Shown one piece after another: positions 17,293-26,808 of a stretch of 64,000 bases of DNA. Made by a program: the position numbers and the translations under genes. The notes under the pieces were generated by a model. That model was not told the DNA's origin. It did no database searches and saw only the letters and a program-made list of their open reading frames with translations. The DNA is from Flavobacterium sp. Its GTDB lineage: Bacteria > Bacteroidota > Bacteroidia > Flavobacteriales > Flavobacteriaceae. Location of the stretch: NCBI RefSeq assembly GCF_027531705.1, contig NZ_JAPZSP010000004.1:248001-312000 (forward strand). The letters run 5' to 3'. Position 1 is the stretch's first letter. Each line of letters begins with the position of its first letter.

Positions 17293-19137
17293 ATGTGTGG
17301 AATTGTTGGATATATCGGTTACAGAGATGCTTTCCCAATTGTAATCAAAGGACTAAAAAGACTTGAATACAGAGGTTATGACAGTGCAGGAATAATGCTA
17401 TATGATGGAAAAGACATGAAACTTGCCAAAACTAAAGGTAAAGTTACAGATCTTGAAGAAAAAGCAAAAGAAATCGACCAAAGTGGAACGATAGGAATGG
17501 GACATACTCGTTGGGCAACTCATGGAGTTCCAAATGATGTAAATTCGCATCCGCATGTTTCAAATTCAGGCGAATTATCAATTATTCATAATGGAATTAT
17601 TGAAAATTATGCTCCTCTTAAAAAAGAACTAGAAAAAAGAGGTTATACTTTCAAATCTGATACTGATACTGAAGTTCTTGTAAACTTAATTGAAGATGTT
17701 CAGAAAAAAGACAGTTTAAAACTTGGGAAAGCAGTACAAATTGCACTTAATCAAGTTGTTGGAGCCTATGCTATTTGTGTTTTTGACAAAAAGAAACCAA
17801 ACGAAATAGTAGTGGCTAGATTAGGAAGTCCACTTGCAATTGGTGTTGGTGAAAATGAATATTTTATCGCATCAGATGCATCTCCATTTATTGAATATAC
17901 TTCAAACGCAATTTATCTTGAAGATGAAGAAATGGCAATTGTTAGACTTAACAAACCATTAAAAATTAGAAAAATAAAAGATGATTCCCTAGTAGACCCT
18001 TACATTCAGGAACTACAAATGAATTTAGAACAAATAGAAAAAGGTGGTTATGATCACTTCATGCTTAAAGAAATTTACGAACAACCATCTGTTATAAAAG
18101 ATACTTACAGAGGAAGATTACTTGCAAATCAAGGAATTATTCAAATGGCTGGTGTTGAAGATAATATTGAAAAATTTCTTAATGCAGATAGAATTCTAAT
18201 CATTGCTTGCGGAACTTCTTGGCACGCTGGTTTAGTAGCTGAATATACTATTGAGGAATTTGCAAGAATTCCTGTTGAAGTAGAATATGCTTCAGAATTT
18301 AGATACCGAAATCCAATTATTACTAATAAAGATGTTGTAATTGCAATTTCGCAATCTGGAGAAACTGCTGACACTTTAGCTGCAATAAAATTGGCTAAAG
18401 AAAAAGGTGCATTTGTATTTGGAGTATGTAATGTTGTTGGTTCATCGATTTCTCGCGAAACACATGCTGGAGCATATACTCACGCTGGTCCTGAAATTGG
18501 AGTTGCCTCAACAAAAGCATTTACTACTCAAATTACCGTTTTAACAATGTTAGCTTTGCGTCTTGCAAAAGCAAAAGGAACACTTACAAATTCTGATTTT
18601 CATAGATATTTACAAGAATTAGAAGCAATTCCAGAAAAGGTAGAAGAAACACTTTTAACAAATGATGTTGCTCTTGAAATTGCAAAAGTTTTTAAAGATG
18701 TACCTAATGCATTATATTTAGGTCGTGGATTTAATTTCCCTGTTGCACTTGAAGGCGCACTAAAGTTAAAAGAGATTTCATATATCCACGCTGAAGGTTA
18801 TCCTGCTGCAGAAATGAAACATGGTCCAATCGCATTAATTGATGAGCAAATGCCCGTTTTTGTAGTTGCCCCAAAACATGGACATTATGACAAAGTGGTA
18901 AGTAATATTCAAGAAATAAAATCAAGAAGTGGAAAAATAATTGCTATAATTACAAAAGGTGATACAGAAGTAAAATCATTAGCGGATTACACAATTGAAA
19001 TTCCCGATACTGCCGAAGCTTTGACACCATTACTAACAACAATTCCTTTGCAATTATTATCCTACCATATTGCAGTTTTGAGAGGTTGTAATGTTGATCA
19101 ACCAAGAAATTTGGCAAAATCTGTTACTGTAGAATAA
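17293..19137 (+). CDS. glmS: glutamine--fructose-6-phosphate aminotransferase GlmS
   Basis: A 614-residue enzyme that makes glucosamine-6-phosphate, the first step towards UDP-GlcNAc for peptidoglycan and surface glycans. N-terminal glutaminase: the catalytic Cys2 after Met1 (MCGIVGYIG), HTRWATHG near 74-81. Two SIS sugar-isomerase domains: IACGTSWHAG (~303) and SQSGETADT (~353), then SYIHAEGYPAAEMKHGPIAL, and the conserved C-terminus DQPRNLAKSVTVE. Full length. No glmS ribozyme is possible in the 12-nt upstream gap. A strong terminator follows. Confidence 0.98.
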   Translation: MCGIVGYIGYRDAFPIVIKGLKRLEYRGYDSAGIMLYDGKDMKLAKTKGKVTDLEEKAKEIDQSGTIGMGHTRWATHGVPNDVNSHPHVSNSGELSIIHNGIIENYAPLKKELEKRGYTFKSDTDTEVLVNLIEDVQKKDSLKLGKAVQIALNQVVGAYAICVFDKKKPNEIVVARLGSPLAIGVGENEYFIASDASPFIEYTSNAIYLEDEEMAIVRLNKPLKIRKIKDDSLVDPYIQELQMNLEQIEKGGYDHFMLKEIYEQPSVIKDTYRGRLLANQGIIQMAGVEDNIEKFLNADRILIIACGTSWHAGLVAEYTIEEFARIPVEVEYASEFRYRNPIITNKDVVIAISQSGETADTLAAIKLAKEKGAFVFGVCNVVGSSISRETHAGAYTHAGPEIGVASTKAFTTQITVLTMLALRLAKAKGTLTNSDFHRYLQELEAIPEKVEETLLTNDVALEIAKVFKDVPNALYLGRGFNFPVALEGALKLKEISYIHAEGYPAAEMKHGPIALIDEQMPVFVVAPKHGHYDKVVSNIQEIKSRSGKIIAIITKGDTEVKSLADYTIEIPDTAEALTPLLTTIPLQLLSYHIAVLRGCNVDQPRNLAKSVTVE

Positions 19138-19164
19138 ATCATTAACATGTAATTTATAAATAAT

Positions 19165-19191
19165 TAAGCGGTTTTTTGACCGCTTTTTTTT
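19165..19191 (+). terminator. rho-independent terminator after glmS
   Basis: AGCGGT (19167-19172) pairs with ACCGCT (19179-19184) around a 6-nt loop, followed by eight T. The rest of the 300-nt gap up to the receptor start at 19440 is AT-rich; I see no further gene in it, only a weak -7-like TAATTTGG at 19405-19412. Confidence 0.85.
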
Positions 19192-19439
19192 GTTAAAATA
19201 CGAAATCGTTATAGTTAATTATATTAAAGATAATTTAAGTTTTTTAGCAATTAGTAGGCGTGCATAATATTTATCTTAAACAATTTTATAAAACGTTGTG
19301 ATTAATGCAAAATGATGAAAATTACGAATAAATTCAATACATTCAAATAAACTATTAAATCTTAAATTTATTGATGCTTTTTTTATTAATATCAAAAATA
19401 TTTGTAATTTGGCAAAATAAACTAACAAAACCTTTACTA

Positions 19440-22067
19440 ATGAATTTAAAATTATTTACCCTGTTGTTCTTATTTTGCGGTATCACATTCGCTCAAGAAG
19501 ATCCTAAAAAAAAGGAATCAGAAGAACCAAAAGAGCTTGATGAAATAGTTATTTCTGCCTCTAGAACTCCTGAAAGAGTTAAAGAATCACCTGTAACCAT
19601 TGAAAGAATGTCTATTAGAGACATCAAAAAAACAGCGTCACCAAGCTTCTATGATGGATTAGAAAACCTTAAAGAAGTACACATGAACACCAGTAGTTTA
19701 TCATTTAAATCGATAAACACTCGTGGTTTTGCAACTGTTGCTAACACAAGATTCATGCAATTAGTTGATGGAATGGATAATTCATCTCCATTATTAAACT
19801 TCGTTTTAGGAAACTTAATTGGAATTTCTGAAATTGATGTTCAAAATGTTGAATTATTACCAGGTGCCTCTTCAGCACTATATGGAGCGAATGCTTTTAA
19901 TGGTATATTATTTATGAATAGTAAAAGTCCATTTACAAGTCAAGGAATTACTGCTTATGCAAAATATGGTAATACAAGCCAAAAAGCTGCAGGAAGTAAT
20001 GATTTTTACGATTATGGAGTAAGAGTCGCTCATGTATTCACACCAAAATTTGCTGCAAAAGCCAACTTTACTTTTATGAAAGGAACTGATTGGTATGCCA
20101 CAAATTATGATGATAAAACGGTAGCTGGAAGAGACAGAAGTCATTATGGTTACAATGGAATAAATGTATATGGAGATGAGGCTTCAACTACACTTCCAAT
20201 TGGTGTAAATGAACCTGTTTCAAGAACAGGTTATAAAGAAACCGATTTAACCGACAACACTGTTAAAAATGCTAAAGTTGATTTTTCATTACACTACAAA
20301 CCATGGGCTGGTGACACTGAATTAATTTGGCAAAGTAAATTTGGAACAGGAAATACTGTTTACCAAGGTGCAAATCGTTATTACTTAAATAACTTTACAA
20401 TGCAACAACACAAATTGGAATTAAAAGGTAAAAATTTCTTCGTTAGAGGTTATACTACTACTGAAGATGGTGGCCGCTCTTATGACATGACTTTTACTGC
20501 TTTAAATATAAACAGACAGGCTAAGTCAGACGCAAATTGGTTTAAAGATTATGCGACTGCTTATACACTTGCTTCAATTTTAGGCGGAGTTCCAACTTCA
20601 GATGATGCACATAAAATCGCTAGAAATTTTGCTGATTACAATATTACTTCAGGATTACCTTTAACTCCAAATGGGTTACCAAGATTTGAACCTGGTTCTC
20701 CAGAATTTAAAGCAGCATTCAATAAAGTTATTGCAGATCCAGATGTATTAACTGGTTCAAGACTTCAAGATAATTCTAGAATTTGGCATTCAGATGCAAA
20801 TTATAACTTTAAAGATTTGGTGAAGTTTGCAGAAATTCAAGTTGGTGGATCTTATAGATTATACGAATTAAATTCTGGTGGTAGAATCTACACAGATGCT
20901 AATAGTCAAATTAACTATACAGATTATGGAGCTTATACTCAAATTCAGAAAAAATTAATGGAAGATCGTTTAAAATTAACAGGTTCGGTTCGTTATGACA
21001 AATCTAAAAATTTTGACGGTAATTTTTCTCCTAGAGTTTCTGCAGTTTATTCTGCTGGTGCAAATAAAGACCATAATTTTAGAGCTTCATTTCAAACAGG
21101 TTTTCGTAATCCAACAACACAAGATCAATATATAGGATTTAATGTTGGAAATGCTGTGCTTATTGGTTCTGCACCTGACAATTTGACTAGATTTTCAGAA
21201 ACAAGAGATGTTACTGAAAGTATTACAATACCAGGGAGTACAACTTTTGCAGGAGGAACTAGCGTTATTTTAAATGGTGAAGATGCTTATTTTGACTCAT
21301 ACACAGAAGCATCAGTAAAAGCATTTTCTGCTTTAGCACCAACCAACCTTACAGATGCAACTAAATTATTGAAAAAAACGAGCGTAGACTATGTAAAACC
21401 AGAAACTGTAAAAGCATTTGAATTAGGATATAGAGGAAGTGTAAAAGATTTTAATTTTGATGTAAATGGTTACTATAACATATATAATGATTTTATTGGC
21501 AATTTAACCGTAGTTGCTCCTTTATATGGTACCGCCGTTGATGCTCCAGTTTTTAATCCTGCAACTTTAAATGGTCAGTCTGTGCATGCATTATTAACTA
21601 ATAACTTTAGAGCTTACCAACTTTACACTAATACTGATATTGAAATCAAATCATTAGGATTCGGTTTTGGAGTTTCTAAAAAAGTATATAAAGATTTTGA
21701 ATTAAGTGCAAACTATAATTATGCTGAATTTGATTTTGACCAAGAAAAAGACCCAAGTTTCGAGGCTGGTTTTAACACACCAAAACAAAGAGTTAAAGGT
21801 TCTATTAGTAATGATAAATTATTTCCGAACTTCGGTTTTAATGTAAGTGCAAGATGGAATAGCGAATACAAATGGGAATCTACAATGGTTGACGGTATGA
21901 TAGATGCAGCAACTGTAATTGATGCTCAAGTTAGTTATACTATCAATAAACTGAAATCAACTATAAAAATTGGTGCAGCAAACCTTGGAGGAAAAGAATA
22001 TACTCAAGTATTAGGAGCAGGTGCTATTGGTCAACAATATTTTGCTTCTTGGACAATCAATCCTTAA
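19440..22067 (+). CDS. TonB-dependent outer-membrane receptor
   Basis: An 875-residue outer-membrane transporter. I chose the ATG at 19440, giving signal peptide MNLKLFTLLFLFCGITFAQ; the longer frame from an upstream TTG adds an unlikely 23-residue leader. The plug domain follows (DEIVISASRTPERVKESPVTIE, then VELLPGASSALYGANAFNGI at ~138-157), and the remainder is a beta-barrel with many short aromatic strands, ending in YFASWTINP. It lacks an N-terminal carboxypeptidase-like domain, so it is not a classic SusC. It is followed after 29 nt by a GDSL-like lipoprotein, probably its surface partner; the imported substrate is unknown. Confidence 0.88.
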   Translation: MNLKLFTLLFLFCGITFAQEDPKKKESEEPKELDEIVISASRTPERVKESPVTIERMSIRDIKKTASPSFYDGLENLKEVHMNTSSLSFKSINTRGFATVANTRFMQLVDGMDNSSPLLNFVLGNLIGISEIDVQNVELLPGASSALYGANAFNGILFMNSKSPFTSQGITAYAKYGNTSQKAAGSNDFYDYGVRVAHVFTPKFAAKANFTFMKGTDWYATNYDDKTVAGRDRSHYGYNGINVYGDEASTTLPIGVNEPVSRTGYKETDLTDNTVKNAKVDFSLHYKPWAGDTELIWQSKFGTGNTVYQGANRYYLNNFTMQQHKLELKGKNFFVRGYTTTEDGGRSYDMTFTALNINRQAKSDANWFKDYATAYTLASILGGVPTSDDAHKIARNFADYNITSGLPLTPNGLPRFEPGSPEFKAAFNKVIADPDVLTGSRLQDNSRIWHSDANYNFKDLVKFAEIQVGGSYRLYELNSGGRIYTDANSQINYTDYGAYTQIQKKLMEDRLKLTGSVRYDKSKNFDGNFSPRVSAVYSAGANKDHNFRASFQTGFRNPTTQDQYIGFNVGNAVLIGSAPDNLTRFSETRDVTESITIPGSTTFAGGTSVILNGEDAYFDSYTEASVKAFSALAPTNLTDATKLLKKTSVDYVKPETVKAFELGYRGSVKDFNFDVNGYYNIYNDFIGNLTVVAPLYGTAVDAPVFNPATLNGQSVHALLTNNFRAYQLYTNTDIEIKSLGFGFGVSKKVYKDFELSANYNYAEFDFDQEKDPSFEAGFNTPKQRVKGSISNDKLFPNFGFNVSARWNSEYKWESTMVDGMIDAATVIDAQVSYTINKLKSTIKIGAANLGGKEYTQVLGAGAIGQQYFASWTINP

Positions 22068-22096
22068 TTAATCTTAAAAAATAATATTTTATAAAT

Positions 22097-23647
22097 ATGA
22101 TAAAAAATTTCAAATGGCTATTTTTGGTTGCAGCAACCTTTATAGCATGTGAGAGTGATGATGAAACAACAACCGTAGTTGAAGAACCACTAACAGCAGG
22201 TAGTGCCGATTTTTCAAAATTTGTTTCTGTTGGAAACTCATTAACTGCTGGCTTTAGCGATGGTGCTTTGTTTAAAGACGGGCAGTCTGGTTCTTACACT
22301 AATATACTAGCACAACAATTTGCTAAAGTTGGTGGTGGAGAATTCAAGATACCATTCATGGCTGATAACATAGGTGGATTTTCAATCAGTGGTAATCAAG
22401 GACCTGCTCCACTTGGAGTAAGAAAATTTTTTAACGGCTGTGGTCCAGCTGATGTGTCTGGAATATCTGGAACTGTTTTAGGGGCATCAATTGCTACCTC
22501 GGGTCCCTATAATAATACAGGAGTTCCCGGAGCAAAATGTATTCATTTAGTAATTCCTGGTTATGCAACAGCTAATCCTTATTTCGGAAGAATTGCAACA
22601 AGTCCAACTCAAACAGTATTAAATTATGCGACAACCCAAACTCCAACATTTTTCTCATTATGGATTGGAAATAACGATGTTTTAGGTTATGCCTTAAATG
22701 GTGGTGATGCAACGCTAGATCAAATTACACCTTCAGCTGGTGCCCCTGGTGTAGGTTTTGATGCTTCATATAATGCTATAGTTGATGGATTAACTGCAAA
22801 TGGAGCCAAAGGTGTGGTCGCAAACATCCCTTATGTAACATCTATACCAATGTTTACAACCATTCCTGTAAAACCAGTTAATCCAAATTCTTATTTTGCA
22901 GATACAAACGAACCAAATTGTTCAGTTGTATATCCTATCTCGGCAGGTGATGTAGCTACAATCAATACCATTAACGCTAATCTTATGGGAGCTTTAAGTA
23001 GTATTGTCCCTGACAGATTTAGTTTACTATCTACAACATCGAATAATCCATTACTTATTATAGACGAATCTCTTGAAGATAAAGGTCCTACAATTGTTTT
23101 TGCTGCTACAAATAGTGGTAATCCAACACTTGTTGCATTAGCAAGTTATTTGGGAGCAACTTATGGTAAAGCACGTCAAACTAAAACAGGTGATTTGATT
23201 CCACTAACAACTAGAGCTGTAATTGGCACACAAAACACTTCGCTTCCAATCTCTCTTTTACAACAAGGTCTTGGTGCCTATGGGATTACCTATCCTTTAC
23301 AAGATAGACATGTTTTAGTTCCTACAGAAATAGCTGAACTAAAAGCTGCAACTGATGCCTTTAATGCTACAATAGAATCAGTTGCAACCTCTAAAGGTTT
23401 GGCATTTGTTAACGCAAATGAATTACTTACAAAAGTTGCAACTACTGGCGTTTCTTCAAATGGGTACACTGTAAAATCAACATTTGTAACTGGTGGTGCT
23501 TTTTCATTGGATGGTGTTCATCCAAGTCCAAGAGGTTATGCTGTAATTGCAAATGCATTTATGGATGCCATAAACAAAAAATATGGTTCTAACCTAAAAC
23601 CAGTTGATATTAGTAAATATAGAATTCAATTTCCTTCTAGTTTATAA
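22097..23647 (+). CDS. SGNH/GDSL-like surface lipoprotein
   Basis: A 516-residue lipoprotein (MIKNFKWLFLVAATFIAC, lipid Cys18). The SGNH fold is visible: block I reads FVSVGNSLTAGFSDG, with Asn in place of the usual Asp (GNSL rather than GDSL) but the nucleophile Ser kept; block III is WIGNNDVLGYA; block V is DGVHPSPRGYAVIA with the catalytic Asp and His. A large insertion lies between blocks I and III. Members hydrolyse esters, often acetyl or acyl groups on glycans or lipids. It pairs with the TonB receptor directly upstream, suggesting surface deacylation coupled to uptake (inference). Confidence 0.83.
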   Translation: MIKNFKWLFLVAATFIACESDDETTTVVEEPLTAGSADFSKFVSVGNSLTAGFSDGALFKDGQSGSYTNILAQQFAKVGGGEFKIPFMADNIGGFSISGNQGPAPLGVRKFFNGCGPADVSGISGTVLGASIATSGPYNNTGVPGAKCIHLVIPGYATANPYFGRIATSPTQTVLNYATTQTPTFFSLWIGNNDVLGYALNGGDATLDQITPSAGAPGVGFDASYNAIVDGLTANGAKGVVANIPYVTSIPMFTTIPVKPVNPNSYFADTNEPNCSVVYPISAGDVATINTINANLMGALSSIVPDRFSLLSTTSNNPLLIIDESLEDKGPTIVFAATNSGNPTLVALASYLGATYGKARQTKTGDLIPLTTRAVIGTQNTSLPISLLQQGLGAYGITYPLQDRHVLVPTEIAELKAATDAFNATIESVATSKGLAFVNANELLTKVATTGVSSNGYTVKSTFVTGGAFSLDGVHPSPRGYAVIANAFMDAINKKYGSNLKPVDISKYRIQFPSSL

Positions 23648-23667
23648 GAAGCATTTTATAACAAAAT

Positions 23668-23705
23668 TAAAAACCGCCAATCTCACGAAAGGCGGTTATT
23701 TTTAT
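23668..23705. terminator. bidirectional terminator between converging genes
   Basis: AACCGCC (23672-23678) pairs with GGCGGTT (23691-23697), with A-rich sequence on the left and T-rich on the right, so it can serve both the lipoprotein gene and the converging SIMPL gene. Confidence 0.8.
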
Positions 23706-23720
23706 AAATTTAAACTCTAT

Positions 23721-24485
23721 TTATTCCAATTCATATTCTAATCGAACAGTAATTCTTGCGGTTTTATTTTTGCTGTAAGTGTCAAAATTTCCACCATAAC
23801 TATCATCTTCTGTAGAACCTTGACCTGTTATTTGAAAAACACCCATACTTGCGTTTTTAAGCTTTCCTAAATCGCCATCTGCAGTATTTACAATTTTATT
23901 CGCTCTTTCACTCGCATCTTTTGTCGCTTTTTCAATCAAACTCTGCTTTAAACTCGGCAAATCTGAATAAGTATATTGAATAGAATTTGAAGATAACTCA
24001 ATCCCAGAATTAATCAATTCAGAGGTTTTGCTAGAAACAGCTTCAATTCTCTTCATCAAATCGGGGTTTTTCTTAGCCGAGAATGAAATTGTTTGTGTTG
24101 CCTCATATCCGTCAAAAACTTGCTCGTATTTGGTGTTATAAGCATTTTCGGCGTTCTCAATTCTTACTTCTCTAAAACGTTTGTTAAACTGAACTGCTCC
24201 AAAAGAAAATTCATTTGGGTTAAATCCTTTTTTAATAAAAAAATCAGACACAATCTTTTGATCAGAAATCATTTTGTTATACGATTCTTTAATATCAAAA
24301 CTCTTCGTCGTAAAACTTCCTGACCAAAGAATTTCGTCAGAAACAAAATCTTTAGTTCCTAAACCAATTACCGAAATCGAATCTAAATTCTCATTTCTGT
24401 TTTTAAAAGCCATTCCTAAAATAAAAGCTGTAATTATTACGGCTAATCCAATAATAATCGATGATTTAACTCTGTTGTCTTCCAT
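23721..24485 (-). CDS. SIMPL (DUF541) domain protein
   Basis: A 254-residue protein. I start at the ATG at 24485 (MEDNRVKSSIIIGLAVIITAF), which directly precedes the single membrane anchor; the longer frame adds ten residues. The rest matches the SIMPL/DUF541 family: SVIGLGTKDFVSDEILWSGS, YEATQTISFSAKKNPD, and the C-terminal helix KATKDASERANKIV followed by ARITVRLEYELE. Family members are exported, of unclear role. It is downstream of tadA on the same strand, with a 51-nt gap. Confidence 0.83.
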   Translation of the reverse strand: MEDNRVKSSIIIGLAVIITAFILGMAFKNRNENLDSISVIGLGTKDFVSDEILWSGSFTTKSFDIKESYNKMISDQKIVSDFFIKKGFNPNEFSFGAVQFNKRFREVRIENAENAYNTKYEQVFDGYEATQTISFSAKKNPDLMKRIEAVSSKTSELINSGIELSSNSIQYTYSDLPSLKQSLIEKATKDASERANKIVNTADGDLGKLKNASMGVFQITGQGSTEDDSYGGNFDTYSKNKTARITVRLEYELE

Positions 24486-24536
24486 AATTTTAATTGTTTT
24501 TATTTTACATAGCACAATAAATGTACCAACTTTACT

Positions 24537-24986
24537 TTAATTTTTATTTCTTTTATCAGCAAAAAAACGTTTTATTAAATTAGCAGATTCCTCAGCTAAA
24601 ACTCCATAAACAACTGTAGTTTTGGGGTGTAATTGCGTTCCTAATTTTTGATAACCTCGTTGGTCATCATTGGCACCAAAAACAATTTTAGAAATCTGAC
24701 TCCAGTACAAAGCACCTGCACACATTTGGCAAGGTTCAAGAGTTACATACAACGTACAGTTTTTAAGATATTTGCCACCAATAAAATTGGCTGCTGCTGT
24801 TATAGATTGCATTTCGGCATGAGCCGTAACATCATTGAGCATTTCGGTTAGGTTATGGCTTCGGGCAATCACTTTATTGTCAATTACAATAATAGCACCA
24901 ACGGGGATTTCACCTTTTTCAAAAGCGATTTCGGCTTCTTGCAAAGCTTTTTTCATAAAATACTCGTCGGTGAAAATGTTTTCCAT
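24537..24986 (-). CDS. tadA: tRNA-specific adenosine deaminase TadA
   Basis: A 149-residue zinc-dependent deaminase that converts adenosine 34 of tRNA-Arg(ACG) to inosine. Zinc and proton-shuttle motif HAE (56-58) and the second zinc motif PCQMC (85-89) are intact. The conserved PVGAIIV is at ~28-34 and the tail ends RFFADKRNKN. I start at 24986 (MENIFTDEYFMKKAL); the longer frame reaches into the dxs promoter. Divergent from dxs, with a 37-nt gap between start codons. Other nucleoside deaminases share the motifs, but length and spacing favour TadA. Confidence 0.9.
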   Translation of the reverse strand: MENIFTDEYFMKKALQEAEIAFEKGEIPVGAIIVIDNKVIARSHNLTEMLNDVTAHAEMQSITAAANFIGGKYLKNCTLYVTLEPCQMCAGALYWSQISKIVFGANDDQRGYQKLGTQLHPKTTVVYGVLAEESANLIKRFFADKRNKN

Positions 24987-25011
24987 TACACAAAAATAGG
25001 AATTCAATTTG

Positions 25012-25019
25012 TACATTTG
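25012..25019 (+). promoter_or_regulatory. -7 promoter element for dxs
   Basis: TACATTTG matches TAnnTTTG and ends only 4 nt before the dxs ATG at 25024, so the transcript may be leaderless or nearly so. Confidence 0.55.
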
Positions 25020-25023
25020 CTAC

Positions 25024-26808
25024 ATGTCCGAAAATTTACTTCAACATATTGTTTCTCCAACCGATTTGCGAAAATTGGAAATTTCTCAATTGCCTCAAGT
25101 TGCAAAGGAATTGCGCGATTTTATTATTGATATTATTTCTAAAAAAGAAGGTCATTTGGGTGCGAGTCTTGGTGTTGTTGAACTAACCATAGCACTTCAT
25201 TATGTTTTTAATACTCCTGAAGATTTATTGGTTTGGGATGTTGGCCATCAAGCATACGGACATAAAATTTTAACCGAAAGAAAGGAAAAATTTCATACTA
25301 ATCGACAACTTGGTGGTATTTCTGGATTTCCAAAACGTAGCGAAAGTGCTTATGATACTTTTGGCGTTGGACATTCTTCAACTTCGATTTCGGCAGCTTT
25401 GGGAATGGCGATTGCTTCGCAGCTTAAAGGCGAAAACAAACATCATATTGCGGTGATTGGTGATGCTTCTATTGCAAGCGGAATGGCATTTGAAGGATTG
25501 AATCATGCTGGTGTGACTGATACCAATTTACTGGTGATTTTGAATGATAATGCTATCGGAATTGACCCAAGTGTTGGTGCTTTAAAAAATTATTTAACTT
25601 CGGTAAAAGAAGGAAAAAATCCGAAGCAGAACAACATGATTAAGTCGTTGAATTTTGATTATTCAGGTCCAATTGACGGTCATGATTTACCCAAATTGAT
25701 TTCGGAATTAGAACGACTCAAAAAGGTAAAAGGTCCAAAATTTCTTCATGTAATTACTACCAAAGGGAAAGGATTACAATTGGCAGAAGAAGACCAAGTA
25801 AAATACCATGCACCAGGAAAATTTGATGCCAAAACAGGTGAAATTCATCCTAAATCGGAAGAAAATTTACCAATGAAATTTCAAGATGTTTTTGGGTTAA
25901 CTTTGGTTGAACTGGCCGAAAAAAATCCAAAAATTATCGGAATTACACCTGCAATGCCTAGTGGAAGTTCGTTAAAGTTTATGATGGAAAAATTTCCTGA
26001 AAGAGCTTTCGATGTTGGAATTGCCGAACAACATGCGGTTACATTAGCCGCTGGAATGGCAACACAAGGAATGGTGGTTTTTTGCAATATTTACTCCACT
26101 TTTTTACAACGCGCTTACGACCAAGTGATTCATGACGTGGCTTTACAGAATTTACCCGTTATTTTCTGTTTAGACAGAGCTGGTTTGGTTGGCGAAGATG
26201 GCGCAACGCATCACGGCGTGTTTGATTTGGCGTATTTGAGATGTATTCCGAACATAATTATTTTTGCGCCAAATGATGAAATTGATTTACGAAATATTTT
26301 ATATACCGCTTCTTTAGGATTGAAACATCCGATTGCTATACGTTATCCGCGAGGTCGAGGGAAAATTCCAAATCTTAAATCCCAAATTCCAAATCTCAAA
26401 TTTTTAAATATTGAAATTGGTAAAGCGCATTTGTTGAAAAAGGGAACAAAAGTGGCGGTTTTATCGACTGGATTTATTGGAAATAATGTTAGTTTGGCTT
26501 TGGATAAAATGAAAAATGCTGATGCTATTGCGCATTATGATTTTGGATTTGTGAAGCCACTTGATACCGATTTATTAGATGAAATTTGCAAAACCTTTTC
26601 TAAGATTATCACTATTGAAGATGGCGCTATAAAAGGCGGATTTGGTTCAGCAGTAATTGAATTTGCTTCTGAAAATAATTTTAAAAACACTATCCAAACA
26701 CTTGGTATTCCTGATGCTTTTGTGGAACATGGAACGGTTGATGAATTGCAAAAGATTTGTAAAATTGATGTTGAAAGTTTAGTAGAAATTTTTGAAAAAC
26801 AACTATGA
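25024..26808 (+). CDS. dxs: 1-deoxy-D-xylulose-5-phosphate synthase
   Basis: A 594-residue thiamine-diphosphate enzyme, first step of the MEP isoprenoid pathway (pyruvate + glyceraldehyde 3-phosphate to DXP). Motifs: VWDVGHQAYGHKIL, GVGHSSTSISAALGMA, the ThDP/Mg motif GDASIASGMAFEGLNHAG with LNDN, the catalytic Glu in VGIAEQHAVTLAAGMA, and RAGLVGEDGATHHGVFD. I start at 25024 (MSENLLQHIVSP); the TTG at 25009 lies inside the promoter. Between GRGK and EIGKAHLL it carries the segment IPNLKSQIPNLKFLNI, which is longer than in usual Dxs and is encoded by an interspersed repeat. It overlaps the next gene by 4 nt. It supplies precursors for carotenoids (crtY is 15 kb away) and menaquinone. Confidence 0.97.
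   Translation: MSENLLQHIVSPTDLRKLEISQLPQVAKELRDFIIDIISKKEGHLGASLGVVELTIALHYVFNTPEDLLVWDVGHQAYGHKILTERKEKFHTNRQLGGISGFPKRSESAYDTFGVGHSSTSISAALGMAIASQLKGENKHHIAVIGDASIASGMAFEGLNHAGVTDTNLLVILNDNAIGIDPSVGALKNYLTSVKEGKNPKQNNMIKSLNFDYSGPIDGHDLPKLISELERLKKVKGPKFLHVITTKGKGLQLAEEDQVKYHAPGKFDAKTGEIHPKSEENLPMKFQDVFGLTLVELAEKNPKIIGITPAMPSGSSLKFMMEKFPERAFDVGIAEQHAVTLAAGMATQGMVVFCNIYSTFLQRAYDQVIHDVALQNLPVIFCLDRAGLVGEDGATHHGVFDLAYLRCIPNIIIFAPNDEIDLRNILYTASLGLKHPIAIRYPRGRGKIPNLKSQIPNLKFLNIEIGKAHLLKKGTKVAVLSTGFIGNNVSLALDKMKNADAIAHYDFGFVKPLDTDLLDEICKTFSKIITIEDGAIKGGFGSAVIEFASENNFKNTIQTLGIPDAFVEHGTVDELQKICKIDVESLVEIFEKQL
26363..26405. repeat. AAATCCCAAATTCCAA repeat inside dxs
   Basis: Two tandem degenerate copies of an AAATTCCAAATCT unit surround aaatcccaaattccaa (26378-26393). 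The same 16-mer occurs, reversed, in the hairpin after trhO (58204-58253). It is read in frame as part of Dxs. Confidence 0.7.
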
